Shown: one piece after another, positions 33,196 through 43,800 of the stretch
Layout: every line of letters begins with the position of its first letter
Position numbering within the stretch: the stretch's first letter is position 1
Assembly (NCBI GenBank): GCA_949358305.1
Contig: OX442319.1
Location: 13,330,001 to 13,394,000 of the forward strand
DNA from: Strigamia acuminata
Lineage: Eukaryota > Arthropoda > Chilopoda > Geophilomorpha > Linotaeniidae
DNA: 64,000 nt
Direction of reading: 5' to 3'
Notes under the pieces: generated by a model
What the model was told of the DNA's origin: nothing
The model's database searches: none
What the model saw: only the letters and a program-made list of their open reading frames with translations
Translations under genes and position numbers: made by a program

Positions 33196-33610
33196 GCCCT
33201 GATGTTGTGGGTACATAGATTCCAACTGCCAAAAAGTTTACTGAAATACGGATATACTGCTGATGCTTGTGTGTTGCTGTTGCAGTTTTTATATCTTAAT
33301 ATTAATATTTTATGTGTTTACACATTCAAACCAAAATTATAAATTCGATTTGGAAGAAACCTGTCAGGAGAAAATAATAACACGGAAAATGAAGGATGGA
33401 TTTGACAAGCTAGAATTAAAAAACACGAAGTCTTTGAGGTGTGTTTGGGATTTGAGCTGGATTTCAAGAGAATCATAGTGTCCACCTGTCTTGTATTTTA
33501 TGGATTATTATTAAGTTCATCTTGGTACGGTTCATAGCTGTGACAAATCAGTCGACTCGAGTGTAAAATAAACACAAAAGCGACATCGTCAAAATGTTAG
33601 AAAATAATCA

Positions 33611-33784
33611 AGATGTAGGAGCTGTTGAGGATCATCCACGTAATGTTGCCAGTGAGTATGGGTCCCTCCCATGGTAGTCAATCCCCAGACTGCCGTGGGT
33701 AAAACCATACCACTCACTGTATGATGAAACAGTTTGTGAGGGATCAAACGCTGAATGTTGAAATTAGAAATAAAATCGAATAAA
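33611..33784 (+). pseudogene. Repeat fragment plus LRR-gene tail
   Basis: TAGGAGCTGTTGAGGATCAT at 33612 matches 46794. It is followed at about 33718 by the last ~22 codons of the LRR gene (MMKQFVRDQTLNVEI-) and the same 3' UTR start (AAATCGAATAAATGCAATTA) as after 27834. Confidence 0.6.
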
Positions 33785-34149
33785 TGCAATTATTCAAATA
33801 TATATTTTATATTTTAAATGTCAAATGTCAAATGTCAAATGTTTACATAAAATAGGAATGAAAAGGTTCCATGAATGCTAGTCAATTGCAAACACACCGT
33901 TTAGAAAATAGTGTACAAAATAAATATCGTGTTTGAAGCAAATGTTACAACGTTGTTGATTTTGAAAATCAATGTCGTTTCATAAATAATAAACATTGCC
34001 ATTTCTCAAAGCTGAAGGCAGCAAATACGCTTCACGGAAAGCGTTTGAAAATTATTTACTTTGGCTGCAATCTTATTCAAGCAAATCTTATTTAAACAAA
34101 CTCAATCGAAAGCGTAATGTGTAATATTCCAATATTCTGTGTAACTGGG

Positions 34150-35160
34150 TCATGAGAACATGAAATCTCATTTAAGCTGTCTAAAGCGAGAATTATCTTG
34201 TTGTGTCTAAAATAATCAACGGAGAAAAACAGCTTTATTCGGGTAACTTATCTTTATTTGACTACGTGGAGTAATGCCTTACTTCTCGGGAGTTAATATA
34301 TTCGAGGAAACCACCATAATTCGGCACTTGCATCATTAGGTTCTGTATTGTTAGTATGTGACTGATATGGTCTTCGCCAGAGCAACTAGGGGACTAATTA
34401 CACTGGTGTGGGACGCATACTCACGTAAATAACGGAAACTCCCTTAATATTGGTTGGTTGGCCTTTATTACGTTATCTAGGGGTATAGGGAATCCTGCCA
34501 TCCGTTGCAGGGGTGCCACAAAGGCACGCCGCACCGGCAACCGACCTGTCACACACTGGACGTGAGCCCAATGGGTGACGTGGTCGGTTCAACATAACAT
34601 TCATGTCGTACTTACCTACAACCCGCAGTGGCCACTCATGGAGGCTGCACTATGGACTCCACCATAGTACTGAGCGTCGCTGTGGTGAATGGGAAGGAAT
34701 GCAGAGTCCTCACAGCCGGGACACGTCTTGTCCCCTCGATGACTACAACTCCTGGAACTCTCAACCCACGACCGTCCTGGTCGGTGTCCGCACTCTCTCT
34801 CTCTCTCTTTGCATTTCCTCCCACACCACTCAGCTCCCTCCTTCCCCCGGGCTAGATCACCTTACCCAACGAGGGGGTGATCTTGGGGCCATATGGTGGT
34901 GTGTCACAGTGACGTAGGTCACCCCAGGTGGCCTGACGGTCACAAGTATTTGAAGTTTGGCAAGTGTTTTGAAAATAGGTTTAGTACGTGTCTAACTTAT
35001 GAGATAACATAATTGGCCAAATTATCCACTGTCCAAGTAGCACGAAGACAATAAAAATCGATTTCAAAACACCTTGGCCTTTTCTAATGTTGTGGTCTTT
35101 TGAAGACGTCTTCTCAGGACCGAGAAGACATGTCTCCAAAACCAATTTGTGCTTGTATTT
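34150..35160 (+). repeat. Cluster repeat R, copy 3 (interrupted)
   Basis: Starts CATGAAATCTCATTTAAGCT and resumes after an insertion with TTTAGTACGTGTCTAACTTA and the CACGAAGACAATAAAAATCG segment, which is closest to copy 1. The insertion at about 34390-34950 is GC-richer and shares blocks with the insertion at 32836-33195. Confidence 0.65.
34390..34950. mobile_element. GC-richer element inside R copy 3
   Basis: About 560 bp interrupting R. It contains CTCACGTAAATAACGGAAAC, GGCACGCCGCACCGGCAACC and a CT microsatellite (34793-34808), and its composition differs from the surroundings. Relatedness to 32836-33195 marks it as a repeat, and its short open frames have no recognised domain. Class not determined. 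Confidence 0.45.
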
Positions 35161-36470
35161 ATGGATTATTATTATATACCGGTAGTTGTAATCCACTGCT
35201 TGTAGACACATTCCCAGTCTTCTGGCACGCAGCACAGCTTGAGCCATTGCATGACCCGATGGAAGCGCCTCCCAGACGTTGCATCTTCGGCTGCTAGTGT
35301 GGATCGAATCACTTGTGAAGTCTTTGTGTCACTTTGGACTGCAAGTGTCTTCAAGAATAAAACCCGTAAAACAGCATAGCGAGTTCGATCCAGCTGATGC
35401 ATGTGGCTCGAGGAAGCAATCCTGATTTTTGGAAGCAGGATATTCAAGTCAGTGGTCACCACATGGGTGTTGCCACTCCTCACACTTGCAGTATATGCGA
35501 TCACATTTCTTTTTCTCGACAATGTGGGCAAAACCAAATAAGCACAACTTGGGTTTGCCTTTTTGTGTTGTGGTCATTTCAACATGTTCTGCCATGATCG
35601 CTGTTTGGTTTTTGTGAAGTATTCCACTTGATATTGAATACTAAACCTAACATTCTATCTTAATTTGGAGAAGAAATAAAGGTACATCCACTCTGATGTG
35701 ATTTGTAAAGTCGACTAGTTTATTTGTCCTGAATAATGAAGAGTTGCCAAGGGAATTCCTTGGCAACTGTACAAAGTTTGTATAATTAGTAATGCAAAGA
35801 AAACGCTATTGTTTAAGCTTTAATAATGCAGCTAAGCAGTCGTAACAGTTTTAGTTTTCAGTTCGGTAGCAGTCGTTTTGCTGTGGTTGCACTCGTTGCA
35901 GTTATAGTTGTTGTAGTTTTGGTCACACTTATATTTGTAGGATGCCTTACACACACGTAAGAGCGACGTTACGTCAATGTCGCATGTAAGAGCGACGCTC
36001 CACACACTAGTTACGTCGCTTTAAAGCGGCGGCGTTATTACAAGAGTCGCTATTGCAATGCGAAATTTCAGATCGTTGCTCTTACTCGTATGAGCGTTGC
36101 TAATGTGGAGTTTTCCGGGTTTTATTTGGGCTACCCGGAAGCATTTATTTGTCATTTTAAATTTAAGTATTATGACGAATAACTACATTTAAAATTAAAT
36201 CTGAATTGCAGCTTGTCCATTACACTTGCATGTCAGTTGAAAACAAAATTGTTGGATTTGTGATCATCTGATCAATAAAACACGAAAAACTGGATATCTT
36301 AAGAGTGATCTAGATCTGCACTTATTTCAGGATCTGATGATATGGAGACAAAATAAAGTTTACTTAGATATATTCCATTCGTCCTGATCACATGGGTCCA
36401 GTAATGTTAAAACAAAATAAAAACCTGTGAATTCGATAAATAATTCCACAAATACTTTTTGATGTTTTTT
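35161..36470. other. Intergenic, no supported gene
   Basis: Contains a stretch with GTAAGAGCGACG near 35955 and 35986 and an inverted relative near 36088, suggestive of a small inverted-repeat element, and at about 36380-36475 the 5' flank of family X copy B, matched at 62813-62907. Short open frames have no recognised features. Confidence 0.35.
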
Positions 36471-36475
36471 TTTAG

Positions 36476-37620
36476 GAATTGTACAATCGAATGTGATGGG
36501 AAATTGATTATTTCGCTACTTCACGAAATAAAATTTCACATTTGTGATATCTATGGTAATAACAATAAGTCACGAACCAATCATTACAATTCTCAGCAAT
36601 CTCATGAATTTTTAAAATAGCAATTACTTGTCAGCTTTCACAAAACATCAATATAAGCTTAGCTGCAATGCGGTGTTTTTGAGTGGTTCGAGTGCCACGT
36701 TTTCACCTGAATGGACTTTAAAACCGTATGTATTTTTTCATGTCTATACTTGTATTCAATTCATTAATCATTATGTTCTTATGGGAGAGATATTCAATCA
36801 TATTCAAGTTTTAGAAATCTGGATCAAATCACAGTAAAAAGACACTGGATTTGCAAAATAACATTCAAATATATGTGAATGCCACTCTCTCAATACAATC
36901 AATAGTCAGTATTTCAACAAAGAATGTAATTATCACATTTTAAATTCTAGTTTTTTTCTTAATCAAAGACGTCAGTTGTATTATTTTCGAATTGCTGTGA
37001 CAACCGAAGTTACGACATTTGTCCGAATGCACAGGAACGTGTTTTGAAAGGTTCCTGAATAGATCCATCAGAACCAGCGGTGTAGCGTGGGTTGCCCGCA
37101 GCAGGATTCGGGACGGGATTGGGTGGAGTGTGGTAGTGCCGCAGGTCACACTCGGGTGGCCAAGTAGTCACAAGATTAAGCAATTGCAAAGGGGCACGAT
37201 CTACACTGTGCCGCAACATAGAGAGTGAGATGAAGAAATGTTTGATTCGTTTATTTAGATGAGGTAGTGTGAGTTGAGAGAGAGGTTTGTTGTTGTTTGT
37301 ATTTTCTGTGAGTATTGGTTTGTGATCCCAGAATTATGAGGTACTGTATGTTGTGGGTACATAGATTCCAACTGCCAAAAAGTTTACTGAAATACGGATA
37401 TACTTCTGTTGCTTCTGTGTTGCTGTTGCAGTTTTTATAACTTAATATTAATAGTTTATATGTTTACACTTTCAAACAAAATTATAAGTTTGATTTGGAA
37501 GAAACCTGTCAGGAGAAAATAATAACACGGAAAATGAAGCATGGTTTTGACAAGCTAGAATTAAAAAACATGAAGTCTTTGAGGTATCTTTGGGATTTGA
37601 GTTGGATTTCAAGAGAATCA
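36476..37620 (+). pseudogene. Family X gene, copy B (3' exons only)
   Basis: Exon blocks with good splice sites: 36476-36555 (NCTIECDGKLIISLLHEIKF), 36635-36725 (KHQYKLSCNAVFLSGSSATF), 36788-36833 (DIQSYSSFRNLDQIT), 36969-37045 (SNCCDNRSYDICPNAQERVL) and about 37424-37618 (FDLEETCQEKIITRKMKHGF, stop TAG). Phases are compatible through the first four. Compared with copies A and C most base differences in these blocks fall at third codon positions. The signal-peptide exons of copies A and D are not found upstream. A one-base deletion near 37475 alters the start of the last block. It lies about 200 bp before DEG/ENaC gene 1 in the same orientation. Confidence 0.45.
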
Positions 37621-37820
37621 TAGTGTCTTGTATTTTGTGGATTATTATTAAGTTCATCTTGGTACGGTTCATAGCTATGACAAATCGGTCGACTCGAGTG
37701 TAGAATAAACACAAAATGTTAGAAAATGTTAGAAAATAATCAAGATGTTTTGCTTTTCAGTTTGGTCGTCAGTCTACACATTTGAAAACGACCAGATTGC
37801 CTTTGAATTGAACTAAAATA

Positions 37821-40800
37821 ATGCAGAATAATTATTTGATGAAAAGAAAACTCCGCCCCACTATTTGCCAGTTAATGAAGGACGATGCCAACAAACCCAA
37901 TTGTGATTTAATTGGTTTGGATGATTTCGTAAACAGTAGGAAACATTGGAGCAAACATCACATCATTTGGCTGCTTTTATTCTTCTTTTGCACGTGCATG
38001 TTCTCATATCAGACATACGATAGAATAATGCATTACTTAAGTTATCCTACAGCTGTTGACGTAACAAGTAGATCGGAGAAAGTGAAGTTACCCGACTTAA
38101 TAGTCTGTAATACCAATACAAAGAAAATGAACAGGTTTTTGGAAGAAATTGGGAAATCAAATGAACAAAAATCGATATCAGCACCATGCCCAAACCATTT
38201 GGAAGAAGAAACAGAATCAGTGATGAACACTGAAATCGCAACTTGTGATATGGATAAACTTTGGAAAGCAACTAATAATAGTGATGACATAGTCAGCGTA
38301 AAAATGAAAGTAAAAAATAAAAAATAGTATAAAGCACAAGTTGAGTAAAAAATCACAATTTAAATCGTTTTTGTATAGGGATATTCAAATGATACTGTTG
38401 TTCAGACAGAAACTAACAGCCCATTCGGAATATGCTCAACATTTCAATTTTGTAACTACAAACAACCATTTGTCACTATTTATTTTATTACACTAATTTA
38501 GTTGCACTTATTTATTGACACAGCTGAAGCTATAAGTGAATCATTTGTTGGAAAGGTCTTGACAGCTAATTTTGAAAAAAACTACACCCTTAAGTGCTCT
38601 AAACCTATGCATGAAGTAAATTAAATAATTTACAATTACACAAATTATTAGTTATAAAATAATTTTGTTTTCTCTGTGCACTTACTTGTTAGCTGAATTT
38701 AAGATCCCACTATACAGGAAAATACACTACAATATCAGTGCTATATGCTGGTTCAAGATCAAAAATAAATTTCAGTTATAATAAAGTAAGACATTTACAG
38801 AAGAACTTGAAATTCCTATGCAACATCTTATTATATGTTTAATTCTAGTTCATATTCCTTAATTCACCTATTAATTCATGCTCTTCTGAAGACGAATTCA
38901 CAGAATGCTATCGTAAATGCTTATTTAAAAATATTAAAAAGAAGAAAATAGCATGCAGGTAAGTGTATAAGAACATAGTGACAATGATTATTGTTTGGTA
39001 CTGATATCACAACTAAAAAGCTAATGAATAATCTTCTACATAAACACAAGATTTCCGTTCATGAAGATAGATTTACCACTTTGTAAATGTGCAAACGATG
39101 CATTAAAGAAATACGAAACTGTTTTGAAGTGGACTGTAAGCCTGGAGCCAATTGCTCATTGCCTATGTCGACGTCCGTGTCAACAAATAACCTCTACACC
39201 AGATATTGATGCTGGCATTGCAAATAATAATAAAACGATGACTCTATCATTAGCAATAACTAATGAGAAAATCTCTATATACGAAGAACGGTACACTTAC
39301 GATGTCATTGCCTTACTATCAGATTTAGGAGGCAATCTGGGCCTGTTCCTCGGTCTATCCGTAATCTCACTGCCTCATGTCATTTGGTATTTGTATTATG
39401 TGGCATCACATATTCACAAAAAAAGTACCAACAATAAGATTAACCATCTGTATGAGCTGAGCAAAAAGAAAGTGCTAGAAAATGAAGGGATAACGGAAGC
39501 AAATGGAGTCTTAGGAAAGGTTAAGTTAATTTTCATATTAGTTATTGCAGGATTTACTTTGTATTGCCTGCATATTCGTTTCAACGACTACATTGATGAA
39601 CCGGTAACAACAATCGTCAGAATAGTTGGCCGGAACTACACCGAATATCCTTCAGTCACCCTCTGTGGTGAAAAACAAAATGAAGCGATGGACAGAGCCA
39701 GATTGCACTTACTGAAACATACCAATAAGACTTGTAATAACATATCTCCCTGGCATTTGTTCAATAACAAATTGTCAGTGGAATACATCTGGAAAACACT
39801 TGATATCCAAAAAACATTTGTTGTTCTGCGCAATGTAACCTAAATAAGGCATATTTGTAAAAACATAAACAACAAGATAATGTGTTCCGATCGTCGAATA
39901 AAATGATGAAAGTGGATGCAAATGTTCATGTGTTCAAAAAGCAGCCATCTTGTAGTTGAAAATTACATAAGTGGTTTAATAATTCAAAATAGTACAGGGG
40001 GCGCTCGCGTAAGCGGGCGCGTCATGAAATAACGTAAAATACAAAATGGAGTCAGGACACTCCATCATCCCCTTAATTGAGAACCAACCAAGGGAGCAAT
40101 TCAAATACAATTAATTCAAAAGTTACAACAAACAAAATGTAAAATTAAAAGATCGAATTACAATAAAGGATTCACTAAACAATCACAAACTCAGTTCATT
40201 ATTCACGTTCACGAGAAACCGTAGAAGTCCGTTTGTTTTCTTGTCCTTGTTGGCCGTGGAGAGCGAGCAGCTTGCGGAGGTGGCGGAAGCGCAGGAGGCG
40301 ACGGCGGTAGAGGAGGAAGCAACGGGGCAGGAGATCTCGGAGGTGAGTTTGGAATAGGAATATTAGGTTGAGGCGAATTAGGAGCAGGAAGTTGGGGTTG
40401 AGCTTGTACAGCTGGCGGAATCTCAGTGGAGGTCTGGGGCATAACGAATGGGCCCGACTGACGCTCATCCCCTTCAATTGAGCGATACGGTGAAATTGTC
40501 GAACGCTTCCGCAACTGGTCAATGTGTCTCGACCACACAACTCCATTCGCAATCTCGATAGCATACGTGGTGGAGGAAACCTTTTCCTTGACGACCCCGG
40601 GAATCCACTTGTCCGTGTGGCGATAGTCGCGCACGTACACCAAATCGCCGACATCGAAACTGCGCGCCGTTTCCATAAGTGCGGAATCCGGCAACAAGCG
40701 AGGGTTGAGCAGGTGAAGCCGCGTGCGCATCGTGCGCTGCAGGAAAACATCAGCGGGCGTCAGCTTGGTCGTGGCGTGAGGTGTCGTCCTATAGGAGAAA

Positions 40801-43800
40801 AGGAACTGGCGGAGGGAATCAACGAGGGAAAAATTCAGATTCACAAATTTTTGCATTTGTCGTTTAAAAGTTCCGACAAATCCTTCGACGGCTCCATTCG
40901 TAGCTGGGTGATAAGGTGGTGAAAAGGTGTGGCGGATGCCATTTTCCTCCAAAAATTCTCGAAATTCGAATGCAGTGAACTGCGGACCGTTGTCCGAGTG
41001 CACGTGAATCGGGAGGCCATAGCGACTAAACCAGTCTTCCAAGACTGCAATCGTTGCAGCTGCTGTGGTGGTCGTCATCGCGTTCACCTCGCACCATTTC
41101 GATTTGGCGTCGATTCCGAGCAGAAATGTTTTGCCGAGGAATGGCCCGGCGAAGTCGATGTGCAGTCGACCCCAGACTTCTTCAGGAATCGGCCATCGTA
41201 CAGTCGACGTTCGAGGTGGATCAGGCAGTGTCCGCTGACAGGCGTCGCACGCACGCACAACGCGCTCGATATCGGCGTCAATCGCCGGCCACCAAACAGT
41301 GGAACGCGCCAACGATTTTGTGCGCACAATTCCAAAGTGACCTGCGTGCAACTCGATTAAAATCGAGGCGCGCAAGTCCTCGGGCACGACCAACCTATCA
41401 TTGAGAAAAATAAAGTCGTTAAAAAGGGAGAAAGCATCTTTGTGCTTTTGGAATTCCCGCAACTCGGGCTTGTGTTTGGGCCAGCCATCGCGCACGCAAC
41501 GAAGGACTTCTTGCAAAATTGCATCTGCAGCATAAGCTGCTTGCAACGATGGTTTGGAGACAGGGAAATCTGAAATCGAGACTGAAAAAATATTGTTAAC
41601 CTCGAAGTCAAAATCTTCGGACAAATCCACGAGTGGTTGTGGGTTGCGCGAAAGACCATCCGCAATGGCGTTGTCCACTGCCGGCAAATGTTCGATCAAA
41701 TAGTCGTATGCCGACAAAAAAATGGCCCAACGATGCAGACGAGCGGCAACCACTTGGTTACATCCCTTTTTGTCTCCAAAAATAGACACCAAGGGCTTGT
41801 GGTCAGTACGAAGGATGAAGCGTCGGCCGAACAAGTAGTGATGGAACTTCCTTATCCCGTATACGATGGCGTATCCCTCCCTCTCGATTTGGGCGTAGTT
41901 CCGCTGAGCAGCCGACAGCAAAGACGACGCAAAAGCAATTGGCAAATGGTGTCCGCTCTTGTCGCGATGGGAAAGGAAGGCGCCAACTCCCACGGGGGAG
42001 GCGTCCACGGTCAAAAACACTTCTTTCAACTGGTCGTAATGGGTGAGGGCCGAATCAACCGACACGGATTCGCGCACTTTCAACCAGGCGGCTTCGTGCA
42101 CATTCTCCCACTTCCAATCGACGTCGTCGCGCGTCAAGCGATACAGCGGCTCGAGGAGAGTTGACAAATCTCGAATAAATCGGCCGTAGTAATTTATAAG
42201 TCCGATAAAAGACTTCAACGATGTTACATCCGTTGGACGCGTCGCATTTTTAAGTGGGGCGATTTTAGATGCAATTGGGGCAATACCGTGCTTCGAAATA
42301 CGAAAGCCCAAAAATTCAATCTCGTCTTGCAAAAATTGGCACTTGCCTCGATTTAGAGTGAGTCCAGCGCCATCAAACTTGCCAAGTAAACCGTCCAAAT
42401 TATGAAGGTGCACCGAGTCCGAGCGTCCAGTTACCGCCGAGTCGTCGATAAATGGCTGGGTATCGCCAACATCTGCCGTCAAAATATCCATTTCGCGCTG
42501 GAAAATTGGTGGAGCTGTGGAGATACCGTAAAAAAGACGATTAACGCGGAAAAGACCCAGGTGAGTGTTGATGGTGCAAAGTTCTTGGCTTGCTGCGTCC
42601 AACTCGAGCTGATTGTACGCCGAGTTCATGTCGAGCTTCGAGTACGATTTGCCACCCGAAAGTTTAGTTGTGACATCAGCAAAAAGGGGCAGCGGATACG
42701 AACAAGGCAGCACGGCTTTATTTACTGTTCGATTGTAGCAGCCGGCAATTTTAATAGTTCCGTCGGACTTGCGCACGTGCATGATTGGGGTTGCCCATTT
42801 TGACGACGCGACAGGCGTGATGATTCCTAAGTCTTGGAGTCGTCGCAATTCCTTCTCAAGTGCGGGTTTAACCGACAGTGGCACCGGGTAAGCTTTTAAA
42901 AATATAGGTGAAAAATCTTTGTCAACAGCTATACTTACCGGTGCCACGTTGTATCGGCCGATTTCGTCGCGGAAAACGTTTTTATGCTTGTCTAAAATCG
43001 TCCGCAACTTCTCGAGATCAGCTGCACTGGCGGAGCATTGCGGCGCAGCATCTTTAGCTGCCGCAGCCAAAGGAGGAAGCGATTTATACGCAGGGGCAGC
43101 AACAATCGACGGCGGAGACGGATCGTCTTGCGAAGCAGGAAACACTTCCCCCTCGCGAGTTGGAGCGAAGGTAGCGGCCAATTCCATGTTGTTTGGACCT
43201 GCAGCCCGCTGTCGAGTCGCACGTTTGCGAGCGGATTTCGAAGGAACACCAGCAGCAGCGCGATAAATTACGGAACGAAGGGCCGCACCAGCAGCGTGCA
43301 GCAAACCGAATTCGTCCATCCAGTCACGTCCGAGCAACGGAACTTGGCCGTGGTCAGCAATACACAACGGCAATTCGAGTGTTTTCTCGTCGTACGTAAC
43401 TGGAACGATGCACACGCCCGTCATCGGCAAAGAATGGCCATCGTACGACGATAATTCAGTGGAAAGTGGCTTGATCTGAAACTGAGAAAAATATTTGTTA
43501 TGCATCGCGCGACTGATGATCGTCGCTCCAGCTCCAGTGTCAATTTCCATCCACAAAAGCGTTTGAGCGATTCGCAGCTCGAGAACGAGTGGTTTGGTCG
43601 GCCTGATGGACACTTCATTCACCGCGATCGGGGTTTTAGGCTTCCTCGTACGAACGGTGTAAAATGTCAGCTTGCGAGGCGCCGACACAGTGGTGTGGTG
43701 AGCGGATGTCGAAGATTTCGTGGAGCGACAGACGGGCTTAATGTGGCCCTCAATGCCGCAACCGTGGCACTTCGCAGTGCGAAAACGACACTCGTCCTGG

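Larger units (their letters stand above)
30667..33478 (+). pseudogene. Family X secreted/surface protein gene, copy A (damaged)
   Basis: Exon 1 (30667-30809) encodes a signal peptide, MMRSLAVYCILTVAGIYARG, and a short Cys-containing segment. Exon 2 (30871-31056) is open and ends ITYYCTR at a GTAAGC donor. Later blocks match copies B and C: 31860-31935 (in-frame stop), 32009-32091 (SCNAVFLSGSSATFSPEWTL), 32564-32609 (DIQSYSSFANMDQVT), 32745-32835 (SDCCDNRSYDICPNARECVL) and about 33267-33478 (FDLEETCQEKIITRKMKDGF, stop TAG). Damage: the exon 1 donor that is CAGTAAG in copy D is CAGAAAG here, exon 3 has a stop, the exon 4 acceptor CAG is CAA, and MITEs interrupt it. Function unknown; the cysteines and YYC end hint at an extracellular fold. 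The last block may belong to a separate gene. Confidence 0.5.

Noticed and set aside
34603-34917. Plus-strand frames in the GC-richer insertion
   Set aside because: The stretch is a repeat related to 32836-33195 and interrupts repeat R; no domain is recognisable.
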